Shown: positions 49,983 through 61,184 of the stretch, piece by piece
How positions within the stretch are numbered: the first letter of the stretch is position 1
Layout: each line of letters begins with the position of its first letter
Assembly (NCBI GenBank): GCA_023387335.1
Contig: JAEWIF010000056.1
Coordinates: 1 to 64,000, forward strand
Reading direction: 5' to 3'
DNA length: 64,000 nt
Source of the DNA: Pseudomonadota bacterium
GTDB lineage: Bacteria; Pseudomonadota; Gammaproteobacteria; Burkholderiales; Burkholderiaceae_C
The notes under the pieces: model-generated
Database searches by the model: none
What the model was told of the DNA's origin: nothing
What the model saw: the letters and a program-made list of their open reading frames with translations, nothing else
Position numbers and translations under genes: made by a program

Positions 49983-50471
49983 TCAGCGGGAGATGAAGCT
50001 GGGCCAAACCGGGAATTGCAGGTTCAGCAGCACGATGAAAGCCAGGTAGCTGACGACGGCGAGCACGGTCGCGAGCACGAGCACTTCCTTGGACTTGTGC
50101 TCGTCGCCGGCCATGCTGGCGATGAACGTGAGGGCGTAGATGCCCACGATCAGGCCGAGCGAGGGGATGCCCAGCTTGGGGATGCCGCCCAGGCAGATGC
50201 CGAAGACGATGTTGGAGCCGATGATGAAGACCAGCGGCTTCCAGGCGATGGCGCCGACCTTGTCGCCGTCCTCCGTCTCCACCACCAGGGCGGTGAAGGT
50301 GACGATGAGGCCGAGAACGGCCAGCACGATGCCCAGCATGAGGGGGAAGTAGCCGGGACCCATCCGGGCGCCCTCCCCGATGGTGTAGTTGGTGGCCCCC
50401 CAGGCGAAGCCGATGCCCACGATGGTGAACATCAGACCCGCCAGGAAGTCCTTCTGGCTCTTGATCCTCAA
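49983..50471 (-). CDS. tctB: Tripartite tricarboxylate transporter small membrane subunit TctB (TTG start)
   Basis: The 162-residue membrane protein has four hydrophobic segments and the family motif GARMGPGYFPLMLGI. TTG 50471 is chosen: AGGAG lies 7 nt upstream and the product then begins MRIKSQKDFLAGLMF as in other TctB proteins. An in-frame ATG at 50546 would add 25 Arg-rich residues unlike the family. It is the first gene of tctBA. Confidence 0.9.
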   Translation of the reverse strand: MRIKSQKDFLAGLMFTIVGIGFAWGATNYTIGEGARMGPGYFPLMLGIVLAVLGLIVTFTALVVETEDGDKVGAIAWKPLVFIIGSNIVFGICLGGIPKLGIPSLGLIVGIYALTFIASMAGDEHKSKEVLVLATVLAVVSYLAFIVLLNLQFPVWPSFISR

Positions 50472-50602
50472 GTCTCTTCTCCTGGAAAAGCGTCCAAAGC
50501 GCCGGATTGTTGCGGTCAGGCCCCGGTCAGGTGATGTGGATTCCACCTATACCAGGGCGCCTGACCGGCCCCTGACCCGTCCGGGCCGGGCGCGGCTGCC
50601 CG

Positions 50603-52396
50603 TCAGTCGGTCAGCGGCGGGGTCGCCGTGAGCACCTCTTCCAGGGTGGTCAGCCCCTCGGCCACCCGCAGGGCGCCCGCCAGCCGGAGCGGGCGCATGC
50701 CGTCGGCGATGCCCTGGCGGCGCAGCGCCGCCATGGAAGGGTCGCGCGCGACCTTCTCCTTGAAGACCTCGCTGACGGTGAGCAGCTCGTAGATGCCCAT
50801 CCGGCCCATGAACCCCGTCATCCGGCAGTCGACGCAGCCGACCGGGCGGTACGGCCGCCAGCCGCCGGTGAGCTTCCAGGGGCGCACCACCTCCTCGACC
50901 GCTTCCCGGCTGGAGCCGGCGTCCGGCTCGCGGCACTGGCGGCAGAGGGTGCGGACCAGCCGCTGCGCCAGCACGCCCAGGACGGTGGCATTGATCAGGT
51001 AGGCGGGAACGCCCAGTTCCATCAGCCGCGACAGGGCCGAGGGCGCGTCGTTGGTGTGCAGGGTCGAGAAGACCAGGTGGCCGGTGAGCGCCGCCTGGAC
51101 CGCCATCTCGGCGGTCTGGATGTCGCGGATCTCGCCGACCATGATGATGTCCGGGTCCTGCCGCATCAGCGCTCGCAGGCCTTCCGAGAAGCCGAAGTCC
51201 AGCTGCGGCTGCACCTGGGTCTGGTTGAAGGCCGGCTCGATCATCTCGATCGGGTCCTCGACCGTGCTGACGTTCACCTCCTCGGTGGCCACCCGCTTGA
51301 GCGTCGAGTAGAGCGTGGTGGTCTTGCCCGAACCGGTCGGGCCGGTCACCAGGATGATCCCGTGCGGGCGGCGCACCAGCCCTTCCCAGCGCTGCGCGTC
51401 GTGCGGCGTGAAGCCGAGCGCGTCCAGGTCCTTGACCGCGGTGTCCGGGTCGAAGATGCGCATCACCATCTTCTCGCCGAAGGCGGTGGGCAGCGTGGAC
51501 AGGCGCATCTCCACCTCGTCGCCGCGCGGGTTGCGGGTCTTGATGCGGCCGTCCTGCGGGCGGCGCTTCTCCACCACGTCCATGCGGCCGAGCAGCTTGA
51601 TGCGCGCCGTCATGGCGTTGAGCACGCCCATCGGCATCTGGTAGACGGGGTGCAGCACGCCGTCGATGCGGAAGCGGATCACGCCCTGCTCGCGGCGCGG
51701 CTCCAGGTGGATGTCGCTGGCGCGCTGGTCGAAGGCGTACTGCCAGAGCCAGTCGACCACCTGCACCACGCCCTGGTCGTTGGCGTCCAGCTGCTTGTTG
51801 CTGCGGCCCAGCTCGACCAGCTGCTCGAAGCTGCCGGCGCCCGCGTTGCCGCCGGTGCGCTGGGCCGCGCGAACCGACTTGGCCAGCGCGAAGAACTCGG
51901 CCGTGTAGCGGTGGATGTCCTGCGGGTTGGCCACCACGCGGCGCACCGGCCGCTTGGCCTGGCGCTCGACTTCGGCCACCCAGTCGGTGGTGAAGGGCTC
52001 GGCGGTGGCGACCACCACCTCGGTGGCGGTGGCCTGCACCGGCAGCACGCGATGCCGCTCGGCGTAGCCGGCGCTCATGGTGTCGGCCACCCGGCCCACA
52101 TCGACCTTCAGCGGATCGATGCGCAGGTATTCGAGGCCGGCGCGCTGGGCCAGGTACTGGGTCAGCGCCTCGATGTCCAGCGGCTTGCCGTCGCTGGCGC
52201 GCGCCATCGCGACGGCCGCCAGGCGCACCAGCGGATGCTGAGAGCTCTCGGCCTGGGAGCAGCGGGCGATGGTGCGGGAGGCCTCCTCGGCGGAGATGAG
52301 GCCGTCCTGGCTGAGCCATTCGACCATCCGGCGCCAGTCCAGCGGCCCCTGGAAATCGGTGCGGGCGGCAGGCTTCGGACGGGCGCTCGAGCTCAT
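50603..52396 (-). CDS. GspE/PilB-family secretion or pilus assembly ATPase
   Basis: The 597-residue hexameric ATPase has an N-terminal GspE-like domain (about 60-190), Walker A GPTGSGKTTTLYSTLK (about 350), the Asp box VEDPIE, Walker B ALMRQDPDIIMVGEIRD and the His box TGHLVFSTLHTNDA. A zinc tetracysteine CRQC plus CVDC follows (about 485-525), so the type II secretion/type IV pilus extension motor is complete. No pilin, PilC/GspF or secretin genes are beside it. Downstream-strand neighbours are a spermidine-synthase-like gene and tatD. Its partner machine must be encoded elsewhere. Confidence 0.92.
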   Translation of the reverse strand: MSSSARPKPAARTDFQGPLDWRRMVEWLSQDGLISAEEASRTIARCSQAESSQHPLVRLAAVAMARASDGKPLDIEALTQYLAQRAGLEYLRIDPLKVDVGRVADTMSAGYAERHRVLPVQATATEVVVATAEPFTTDWVAEVERQAKRPVRRVVANPQDIHRYTAEFFALAKSVRAAQRTGGNAGAGSFEQLVELGRSNKQLDANDQGVVQVVDWLWQYAFDQRASDIHLEPRREQGVIRFRIDGVLHPVYQMPMGVLNAMTARIKLLGRMDVVEKRRPQDGRIKTRNPRGDEVEMRLSTLPTAFGEKMVMRIFDPDTAVKDLDALGFTPHDAQRWEGLVRRPHGIILVTGPTGSGKTTTLYSTLKRVATEEVNVSTVEDPIEMIEPAFNQTQVQPQLDFGFSEGLRALMRQDPDIIMVGEIRDIQTAEMAVQAALTGHLVFSTLHTNDAPSALSRLMELGVPAYLINATVLGVLAQRLVRTLCRQCREPDAGSSREAVEEVVRPWKLTGGWRPYRPVGCVDCRMTGFMGRMGIYELLTVSEVFKEKVARDPSMAALRRQGIADGMRPLRLAGALRVAEGLTTLEEVLTATPPLTD

Positions 52397-52403
52397 GGCG
52401 CCA

Positions 52404-53156
52404 TCATTCCACACTCTTGAGCACGCGCAGCCACTTGGGCGCGGGCAGGTCCCAGCGGGCCTTGACCTCCTCGGCGCGGGCCGCCAGTTCGCCCCGCGCG
52501 GGCCGCCAGGGCGTGCGCAGGGCCAGCACGATGGTGTTGCCCTCGCGGGTGGGGCGGAACGCCCAGACCGCCTCAGGCCCGAAGGCCGCCTGGATGCGCG
52601 ACAGGCTGCGCTCGTAGCTGGAGGAGCGGCCGAACAGGTTGACCGTCATCACGCCGTCCTCGGTGAGCAGGCGGCGGCAGTCCGCGTAGAACGCCTGGCT
52701 GTCCAGCACCGGTGCCGCGGCCTCGTGGTCGTACAGGTCCACCTGCAGCGAATCGACCGCGCCGCGCCAGTGCTCGTGCGCCGCCACCTCGGCCGCATCG
52801 CCCAGGATCACCGACAGCCGGCCGTCGTCGCGCGGCAGCTTGAACCACAGCCGGCAGGCGGCGATCACCTGCGGGTTGAGCTCGATGGCCGTGGTCTTCA
52901 TCCGCAGCCGCTTGTGGCAGAACTTGGTGAGCGCCGCCGCGCCCAGCCCCAGCTGCATCGCGTGGCGCTTGGGCACCGTGGCCGGATCCACGAACAGCAG
53001 CCAGGCCATCATGCGCTGCACGTACTCCAGGTGGATCGAGAACGGATCGTCCAGCCGCATCGACCCCTGCACCCATTCGGTGCCGAGATGCAGGTAGCGG
53101 ATGTCGCCGTGGTCGGAGAAATTGACGTCGGGAAGCGGAACAGGACGGGCACTCAC
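52404..53156 (-). CDS. Spermidine-synthase-like (class I SAM-dependent) protein
   Basis: The 250-residue Rossmann-fold protein has MQLGLGAAALTKFCHKRL as the SAM-site equivalent, TAIELNPQV as the acidic end of strand 2, DSLQVDLYDHEAAAPVLD and YADCRRLLTEDGVMTVNLFG. These match spermine/spermidine-synthase-like proteins, but the polyamine-site motif is not complete. Acceptor and product are unknown. The gene overlaps tatD by 4 bp (ATGA) and ends 7 bp before the ATPase start, so all three are likely one transcript. Confidence 0.82.
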   Translation of the reverse strand: MSARPVPLPDVNFSDHGDIRYLHLGTEWVQGSMRLDDPFSIHLEYVQRMMAWLLFVDPATVPKRHAMQLGLGAAALTKFCHKRLRMKTTAIELNPQVIAACRLWFKLPRDDGRLSVILGDAAEVAAHEHWRGAVDSLQVDLYDHEAAAPVLDSQAFYADCRRLLTEDGVMTVNLFGRSSSYERSLSRIQAAFGPEAVWAFRPTREGNTIVLALRTPWRPARGELAARAEEVKARWDLPAPKWLRVLKSVE

Positions 53157-53989
53157 GGCGGCGGATTATCCGAGAGCAGCGGCGCGAGCCTCGGCAGCGC
53201 CTCGATCGCGTTGCGCGTGGTCGCCCGCGCCAGTTCCTCCACCGGCATCCCCCGAAGCTCGGCCACCACCTGCGCGATGCGCGGCAACTCCGCCGGTTCG
53301 TTGCGGCCTTGCGGCGTGCCCTGCGCGCGTTCCTCGGCGGTTCGATAGAGCCAGTGCGGCGGGATGTCGGGCGCGTCCGTCTCCAGCACCAGCGCCGACA
53401 GCGGCAGGCTCGCCGCCAGCCGCCGCAGCTGCAGCGCGCGTTCATAAGTGACCGCGCCGCCGAAGCCCAGCTTGAAGCCCATCCGGATGAACTCGTTCGC
53501 CTGCTGCTCGCTGCCGTTGAACGCGTGCGCGATGCCGCCGACCGGCAACTCGCGCAGGTGCCTCAGCAGCCGGTCCGCGGACCGCCGCACGTGCAGCACC
53601 ACGGGCAGGCCGTGGCGTCGCGCCAGCCGCAGCTGCTGGCGGTAGAAGAACTCCTGCCGTTCGCGGTCCAGGCCGGGCACGAAATGGTCGAGCCCGATTT
53701 CGCCCACCGCCACCAGGCGCGGATCGTTCGCATGCTCCGTGAGCGCGATATCCAGCGCCTGCAGATCGGCGTCTTCGGCTCGCGGCGTGAACAGCGGATG
53801 GATGCCCAGCGCATAGCTGTCGCCGCCGCGATGCGCGAGCTCCCGCACCGCGTCGAACGCAGCCGTTTGCACCGCGGGGATCACGCAGTGCACGACCCCC
53901 GCGCGAGCCGCGCGCGCACGCACATCCGTGGCATCGCGAGCGAACTCCGGGGCGTCGAGGTGGCAGTGCGTATCGACCAGCGCGGACAT
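53153..53989 (-). CDS. TatD-family metal-dependent hydrolase (DNase)
   Basis: The 278-residue TIM-barrel hydrolase has metal-site motifs DTHCHLD (N-terminus), GEIGLD, VVLHVRRS, HAFNGS and LVLETDAPD. This is the complete TatD set. TatD enzymes are magnesium-dependent 3'-5' DNases linked to DNA repair. Nothing ties it to the Tat export system. It is first of the tatD / synthase-like / ATPase minus-strand group. Confidence 0.94.
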   Translation of the reverse strand: MSALVDTHCHLDAPEFARDATDVRARAARAGVVHCVIPAVQTAAFDAVRELAHRGGDSYALGIHPLFTPRAEDADLQALDIALTEHANDPRLVAVGEIGLDHFVPGLDRERQEFFYRQQLRLARRHGLPVVLHVRRSADRLLRHLRELPVGGIAHAFNGSEQQANEFIRMGFKLGFGGAVTYERALQLRRLAASLPLSALVLETDAPDIPPHWLYRTAEERAQGTPQGRNEPAELPRIAQVVAELRGMPVEELARATTRNAIEALPRLAPLLSDNPPP

Positions 53990-54117
53990 CGCGCCGGATC
54001 ATGCACCATCGCCCTTGACTGGCCCGTTCGCATGCGTGCAGGTGCCCGCAAACCGTGATACCGTGTGCTCTCGCTCTCAGGGGTTCACCGAACCCCAGTC
54101 GTGGACAAGGTGATCCG

Positions 54118-55143
54118 ATGCGCAGGCCAGCTCTCTACAGCTCCAGCCGTCCGGCTCCTGTGCAGCAGGCTCGCGCCGCAGCGCAGGACACGCCCGAGGC
54201 GGCGGCACCCTCCCCCGAGACCTCATCCGCACCCGTCCGAAAGCGCCGCTTCCATCTTTCCAGCCCAGCCATGATGTGGGCCGCGATCGCGCTGCTCGCG
54301 GCGATGCTCGCGACCAGCCTGACGCTGAACCTTCGCCCCGCGCAGCGGCGCATCACGCAGCAGGACATCAACGCGGCGGTGCTCAAGACGCTCGAGACCC
54401 AGCAGCTGCCTTCCGAGTACGCCAAGGCGTACAACAACATCCGGCCTTCCGTGGTGCGCGTGGTCAGCTACGTGAAGAAGAGCCGCCTCAAGGAAGAGGC
54501 GCACGCCGGCCGGCTGCCGCAGCGCACGCCCAAGGTCAAGCCGGAAGCGATCGATCCCGCGAACAAGGTCGACCGCACGCCGCAGGCAGTGGATGACGAC
54601 GAGATTGAAGCGGGCGTCGGCACCGGCGTCGTGATCGTCGACAAGGGCATCATCCTCACCAACCTGCACGTGGTCTCGGGCGCCGACCGCATCTCCGTCA
54701 CCTTCCACGACGGCCTCGAGGCCTCCGCCAGCATCACCGGCGTGCAGGCCGAGAACGACCTCGCGGTGCTGCAGGCCGCCAAGATCCCCGACGACATGAT
54801 CGCCGCGACCATGCGCTCCACCGGCGACCTGTCGCCCGGCGACAAGGTGCTGGCGGTGGGCTTCCCGTTCGGCATCGGCCCCTCGGCCTCCGGCGGCATC
54901 GTCTCCGGACTGAAGCGCTCGTTCCGCTCGCCCGAAGGCAAGCAGGAGATGAGCAACCTCATCCAGTTCGACGCGGCGGCCAACCCCGGCAATTCCGGCG
55001 GACCGCTGGTCACGATGGACGGCGAGGTGGTCGGCATCGTCACCGCCATCCTGAACCCGACGCCGGCGCGCACCTTCCTGGGCATCGGCTTCGCGGTGCC
55101 CATCGAGAACGCCGCCCAGGCCGCCGGCCTTCCGCCGTTCTGA
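54118..55143 (+). CDS. Membrane-anchored trypsin-like serine protease (DegP/HtrA type, no PDZ)
   Basis: The 341-residue product has a proline-rich cytoplasmic N-tail, one transmembrane helix (about 52-72) and a periplasmic chymotrypsin-fold domain. The catalytic triad is His184 in TNLHVVSG, Asp214 in ENDLAVL and Ser293 in NPGNSGGPL. It ends shortly after the protease fold, so the PDZ domains of DegP/DegS are missing. ATG 54118 has AAGGTGAT upstream. It precedes moxR by 49 bp on the same strand and may belong to the same stress-related unit. Confidence 0.9.
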   Translation: MRRPALYSSSRPAPVQQARAAAQDTPEAAAPSPETSSAPVRKRRFHLSSPAMMWAAIALLAAMLATSLTLNLRPAQRRITQQDINAAVLKTLETQQLPSEYAKAYNNIRPSVVRVVSYVKKSRLKEEAHAGRLPQRTPKVKPEAIDPANKVDRTPQAVDDDEIEAGVGTGVVIVDKGIILTNLHVVSGADRISVTFHDGLEASASITGVQAENDLAVLQAAKIPDDMIAATMRSTGDLSPGDKVLAVGFPFGIGPSASGGIVSGLKRSFRSPEGKQEMSNLIQFDAAANPGNSGGPLVTMDGEVVGIVTAILNPTPARTFLGIGFAVPIENAAQAAGLPPF

Positions 55144-55192
55144 TCCGCCAGGCAGTCCACGTCCTTTCACCTTCCAACGAAAGCCCGCCCTC

Positions 55193-56180
<988 letters not shown>

Positions 56181-56200
<20 letters not shown>

Positions 56201-57173
56201 GACGCCCAAGGCGCCCGAGCCCCCGGTCGCGCCGGCCGCCGTGCCTGCGTCCAGCGCCGAGCGCGTGCTCAAGCGGCTGGAGTGGACCGTCATCCGCCGG
56301 CTCGACGGCCTGCTGCAGGGCGACTACCGCACGCTGATGCGCGGGGCCGGCCTGGACCTGGCCGACCTGCGCGAGTACCAGCACCAGGACGACGTGCGCC
56401 ACATCGACTGGAACGTCACCGCCCGCACCGACGTGCCGCACGTTCGCGTGTTCACCGAGGACCGCGAGATGGCCGCCTGGTTCCTGATGGACCTGAGCCC
56501 GTCGGTGGATTTCGGCTCCGGCGAGCAGCGCAAGCGCAACGTCTCGGCCGAGTTCGTCGCCGTGCTGGCGCGCATGCTCACGCGCCACGGCAACCGCATC
56601 GGCGCCCTGCTCTACGGCTCGGGCGTCGATACCGTCATCCCCACCCGCGGCGGCCGCCGCCACGTGCTGCACCTGCTGCACACGCTGCAGACGCGCCCCG
56701 GCATGAACGAGGGCGGCCCGACCCGGCTGCGCGACCTGCTCGATTCGGCCGCCGGGCTGATCAAGCGCCGCTCCACGGTGTTCGTGGTGTCCGACTTCAT
56801 CAGCGAGCCCGGCTGGGAGCGCGCGCTCGCGCTGCTGGCCCAGCGCCATGAGGTGGTGGCGGTGCGCGTGCTCGATCCGCTCGAGCTGCAGCTGCCCGAC
56901 CTCGGCCTGCTCACGCTGCGCGACGCCGAGACGGGCGAGCAGGTACTGGTGGACACGCACGACGCCGCCTTCCGCAGGCGCTTCGCCCGCATCGCCGCCC
57001 AGCGCGAGGCCGAGCTGCGCGAGGCGCTGGTGCGCGCGGGCGTGGACGCGCTGGAGCTTTCCACCGACGCCGACCTGGTCGACGCCGTGATCCGATTCAC
57101 CGAGATGCGCAAGCGCCGCACCCGCCTGTCGGTCGGCGGCGGCATGCCCGCGCACCTCAAACAAGCCGCCTGA
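56181..57173 (+). CDS. DUF58 domain-containing protein
   Basis: The 330-residue protein has the DUF58 signature RGAGLDLADLREYQ and DDVRHIDWNVTARTD (about 55-80). A degenerate VWA-like fold follows: WFLMDLSPSVDFGSG, then KRRSTVFVVSDFIS near residue 195. DUF58 proteins link MoxR ATPases to their VWA partners. No transmembrane segment is visible, unlike the longer membrane-bound DUF58 proteins. Spacing to the VWA gene is 13 bp. Confidence 0.93.
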
Positions 57174-57186
57174 TCGGAGATTTGCG

Positions 57187-58227
57187 ATGCAATTCCTCTG
57201 GCCCGAATTCCTCTGGCTGCTGCTGGCGCTGCCGCTGCTGGTGGTGTTGTACGTCTGGCTGCTCAAGCGCAAGAAGAAGATGGCGGTGCGCTATGCCTCG
57301 CTGTCCATCGTCAAGGAGGCGATGGGCGGGCAGAGCTGGAAGCGGCACATCCCGCCCGCCCTGTTCCTGCTGGCCATGGCCGCGATGCTGGTGGCCGCCG
57401 GGCGGCCGCAGGCGGTGGTGACGCTGCCGTCGAACCAGCAGACCATCATCCTGGCGATGGACGTGTCGGGCAGCATGCGCGCCACCGACGTGCAGCCCAA
57501 CCGGCTGGTGGCGGCGCAGAACGCCGCCAAGTCCTTCATCGCCGACCTGCCGCGCCACGTGAAGGTGGGTATCGTCGCCTTCGCCGGCTCGGCCCAGGTG
57601 GCGCAGCTGCCCACGGTGAACCGCGAGGACCTGGTCACGGCCATCGACCGCTTCCAGCTGCAGCGCGCCACCGCCACCGGCAACGCCATCGTCATCTCGC
57701 TGGCGACGCTGTTCCCCGACCAGGGCATCGAGCTCGCGGCCATGCAGGGCGGCGGCCGGGAGCGCCAGCGCGGCTTCGCCATCGACGGCGACCGCAAGGA
57801 AAAGAAGGAATTCACGCCGGTGGCGCCGGGCTCGTACAGCTCGGCCGCGATCATCATGCTCACCGACGGCCAGCGCACCACGGGCGTCGACCCGCTGGAA
57901 GCGGCCAAGATGGCGTCGGAGCGCGGCGTGCGCGTCTACACGGTCGGCATCGGCACCGTCGACGGCGAGACGATCGGCTTCGAAGGCTGGTCGATGCGCG
58001 TGCGGCTGGACGAGGAAACGCTCAAGTCCATCGCGCAGAAGACCGAGGCCGAGTACTTCTACGCCGGCACGGCGCACGACCTGAAGAAGGTCTACGAGAC
58101 GCTCAGCTCCAAGCTGACGGTGGAGAAGAAGGAGACCGAGATCTCGGCGCTGTTCGCGATGGCGGCGGCGGCGCTGGCGCTGCTCTCCGCGGGTCTTTCT
58201 CTCTTCTGGTTCAACCGCATCCTCTGA
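57187..58227 (+). CDS. VWA-domain membrane protein (BatA-like)
   Basis: The 346-residue protein has two N-terminal transmembrane helices (LWLLLALPLLVVLYVWLL and a second at about 57-75). A VWA domain follows with an intact metal-ion site, DVSGSMRATD, plus TGNAI and MLTDGQ. A C-terminal anchor (about 318-342) ends in WFNRIL. This is the BatA arrangement. The usual BatB/BatC-like partners do not follow; the next gene is on the opposite strand. GGAG precedes the ATG. Confidence 0.93.
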   Translation: MQFLWPEFLWLLLALPLLVVLYVWLLKRKKKMAVRYASLSIVKEAMGGQSWKRHIPPALFLLAMAAMLVAAGRPQAVVTLPSNQQTIILAMDVSGSMRATDVQPNRLVAAQNAAKSFIADLPRHVKVGIVAFAGSAQVAQLPTVNREDLVTAIDRFQLQRATATGNAIVISLATLFPDQGIELAAMQGGGRERQRGFAIDGDRKEKKEFTPVAPGSYSSAAIIMLTDGQRTTGVDPLEAAKMASERGVRVYTVGIGTVDGETIGFEGWSMRVRLDEETLKSIAQKTEAEYFYAGTAHDLKKVYETLSSKLTVEKKETEISALFAMAAAALALLSAGLSLFWFNRIL

Positions 58228-58245
58228 CCTGAAGCGCCTCGCGCC

Positions 58246-58924
<679 letters not shown>

Positions 58925-58932
<8 letters not shown>

Positions 58933-60181
58933 AGCGCAGGGCCTCGGCGGGGTTGACGCGGCTGGCGCGCCAGCTCGGGTAGAGCGTGGCCACGAAGGCC
59001 AGCGCCAGCGAGATCAGCGCGATCGGCATGATGTCGCCCTGCTGCGGATCGCTGGGCATGCGGCTGATCAGGTAGATGTCGCGCGGCAGGAAGCTCGCGC
59101 CCAGCGCGTGCTCCAGCGCCGGCACGATGACGTCGATGTTGTAGGCGATCGCCAGTCCGCCCAGCAGCCCGGCCAGCGTGCCGATCACGCCCACCGCGGC
59201 GCCCTGCACCACGAAGATGCCCATGATGCTGCGCGGGCTGGCGCCCAGCGTGCGCAGGATGGCGATGTCGGCGCGCTTGTCGGTCACGGTCATCACCAGC
59301 GTGCTCACCAGGTTGAAGGCGGCCACCGCGACGATCAGCGTGAGGATGATGAACATCATCCTTTTCTCCAGCTGCACGGCGGCGAACCAGGTGCGGTTCT
59401 GGCGGGTCCAGTCGCGCACCACCACCGGGCCGGTGAGCGTGTTGGCCAGTTCCGCCGCCACCTCGCGCGCCTCGTTCAGGTCCTTCAGCTTCAGGCGCAC
59501 GCCGGTCGGGCCCTCCAGGCGGAACAGGCGCTGCGCGTCCTCGATGTGCAGCAGCACCAGGCCGCTGTCGTACTCGTAGTGGCCGGAATCGAAGGTGCCC
59601 ACCATCGTCATCTGCTTCAGGCGCGGCACGACGCCGGCCGGCGTGACCTGGCCGCCGGGCGCGATCATCGTCACCGAGTCGCCCTCGCGAACGCCCAGCG
59701 ACCGCGCCAGCTCCGCGCCGAGGATGACGCCGAACTCGCCCGGCACCAGGCGCTTCAGCACGCCGGGACTCACGGTGCGAACCAGGTCGGTGACCTGCGC
59801 CTCCGCGGCGGGATCGATGCCGCGCACGAGGGCGCCGCGCATGTCCTCGCCGCGCGCGATGAGCGCCTGGGCGGCCACGAACGGCGCCGCGCCCACCACC
59901 TCCGGATGGCCGCGCGACTCGCGCATGGTGCGATCCAGGTCGGGCAGCACGCCGCCGCCGGGGCCGTACACCTCGATGTGCGACACCACGCCCAGCATGC
60001 GATCGCGCACTTCCTTCTGGAAGCCGTTCATCACCGAGAGCACGATGATCAGCGCCGCCACGCCCAGGGCGATGCCGAGCATGGAGACGCCGGAGATGAA
60101 GGAGATGAAGCCGTTGCGGCGGGTCGCGCGCCCGGCCCGGGTGTAGCGCCAACCCAGCACCAGCTCGTAAGGGACGCGCAT
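58925..60181 (-). CDS. lolC: Lipoprotein-releasing system permease (LolC/LolE family)
   Basis: The 418-residue permease has four transmembrane helices: one at about 23-48 (SMLGIALGVAALIIVLSVMN) and three after about 270. A large periplasmic domain lies between. The motifs YTRAGRATRRNGFISFIS and DKRADIAILRTLGASPRSIM are characteristic. Only one permease gene is present here, as in betaproteobacteria where a single LolC/E-type protein may act as homodimer. ATG 60181 gives the family start MRVPYELVLGWRY. Confidence 0.92.
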
Positions 60182-60233
60182 GGTCGTGAAATAGGTTTCG
60201 GGCGGGATTGTGGCATCCACGACAATCCCGGGC

Positions 60234-61184
60234 ATGTCGGACGGTAGCCACTTGTTGATCCCCTACGCCGCGAGCGGCGATCCGGGCTGCCGCCAGACGC
60301 TGGAAAGCCTCTCGCTGCCGCACCTGGAGCGGCTGCTCGCGCGGCTGGCGCCGCAGGAGGTCGCCGGCGACGAGCACGATCTCTCCATGCCCCACGAGCG
60401 GGTGCTGGCGCGCGAATGCGGCGTGCCCGCGCCCGACGGCCTGCTGCCCTTCGCCGCCTGGGAGCTTCGCGGTGCCGGCCGCGACCCCGACGGCGCCGCC
60501 TTCGCCTGGGTGACGCCCTGCCACTGGCGCGTGGGCACCGACCACATCTTCATGCTGCATCCGCAGCAGCTGCAGCTCGATGCGGAGGACTCGCAGGCGC
60601 TGCTGGCCGCGATGCGGCCCTATTTCGAGCAGGACGGCATGCGGCTGTCGTTCGAGGCGCCCACGCGCTGGCTGGCCGAGGGCGAGCTGTTCGGACGGCT
60701 GCCCTGCGCCTCGCTGGACCGCGTGGTGGGCCGAGTCATCGATCCGTGGATGCCGCGCGGCGACGCCGGCAAGCCGCTGCGCCGCCTGCAGCAGGAGATG
60801 CAGATGCTGCTGTACACGCATCCCGTCAACGAGGAGCGCACCCGCGGCGGGCTGCTGCCGGTCAACTCGTTCTGGGTGAGCGGCAACGGCGCGCTGCCGC
60901 CCGGCAGCCCCGCGCAGGCGCCCGCCGGCCTGCGCCTGACCAATTCGCTGCGCGACGCCGCCCTGCTGGGCGACTGGCGCGCCTGGGCCTCGGCCTGGCA
61001 GCAGCTCGATGCGCGCGAATGCGCGCGGCTGGAGCAGGCGCTGGAACAAGGCCGGCCCGTGTCCCTCACCCTGTGCGGCGAGCGCCGCGCGCGCACCTGG
61101 CGCAGCGGCGCCGGTGCGTGGCGCCGGCGGCTCGCCTCCGTTTTCTCACGCCGGCGGGCGATCGACCTGCTGGCCGACCTATGA
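60234..61184 (+). CDS. Phosphoglycerate-mutase-like protein of unknown function
   Basis: The 316-residue protein starts MSDGSHLLIPYAASGDPGC; a GTG at 60210 is an alternative start. Notable conserved-looking stretches are WVTPCHWRVGTDHIFMLHP, RPYFEQDGM and EMQMLLYTHPVNEERT with PVNSFWVSGNG. Burkholderiales homologs are often labelled phosphoglycerate mutase, but none of the metal-binding motifs of the cofactor-independent enzyme is visible, so the label should not be taken as function. It overlaps recJ by 4 bp (ATGA), a conserved coupling that suggests a link to DNA repair or its regulation. Confidence 0.8.
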   Translation: MSDGSHLLIPYAASGDPGCRQTLESLSLPHLERLLARLAPQEVAGDEHDLSMPHERVLARECGVPAPDGLLPFAAWELRGAGRDPDGAAFAWVTPCHWRVGTDHIFMLHPQQLQLDAEDSQALLAAMRPYFEQDGMRLSFEAPTRWLAEGELFGRLPCASLDRVVGRVIDPWMPRGDAGKPLRRLQQEMQMLLYTHPVNEERTRGGLLPVNSFWVSGNGALPPGSPAQAPAGLRLTNSLRDAALLGDWRAWASAWQQLDARECARLEQALEQGRPVSLTLCGERRARTWRSGAGAWRRRLASVFSRRRAIDLLADL

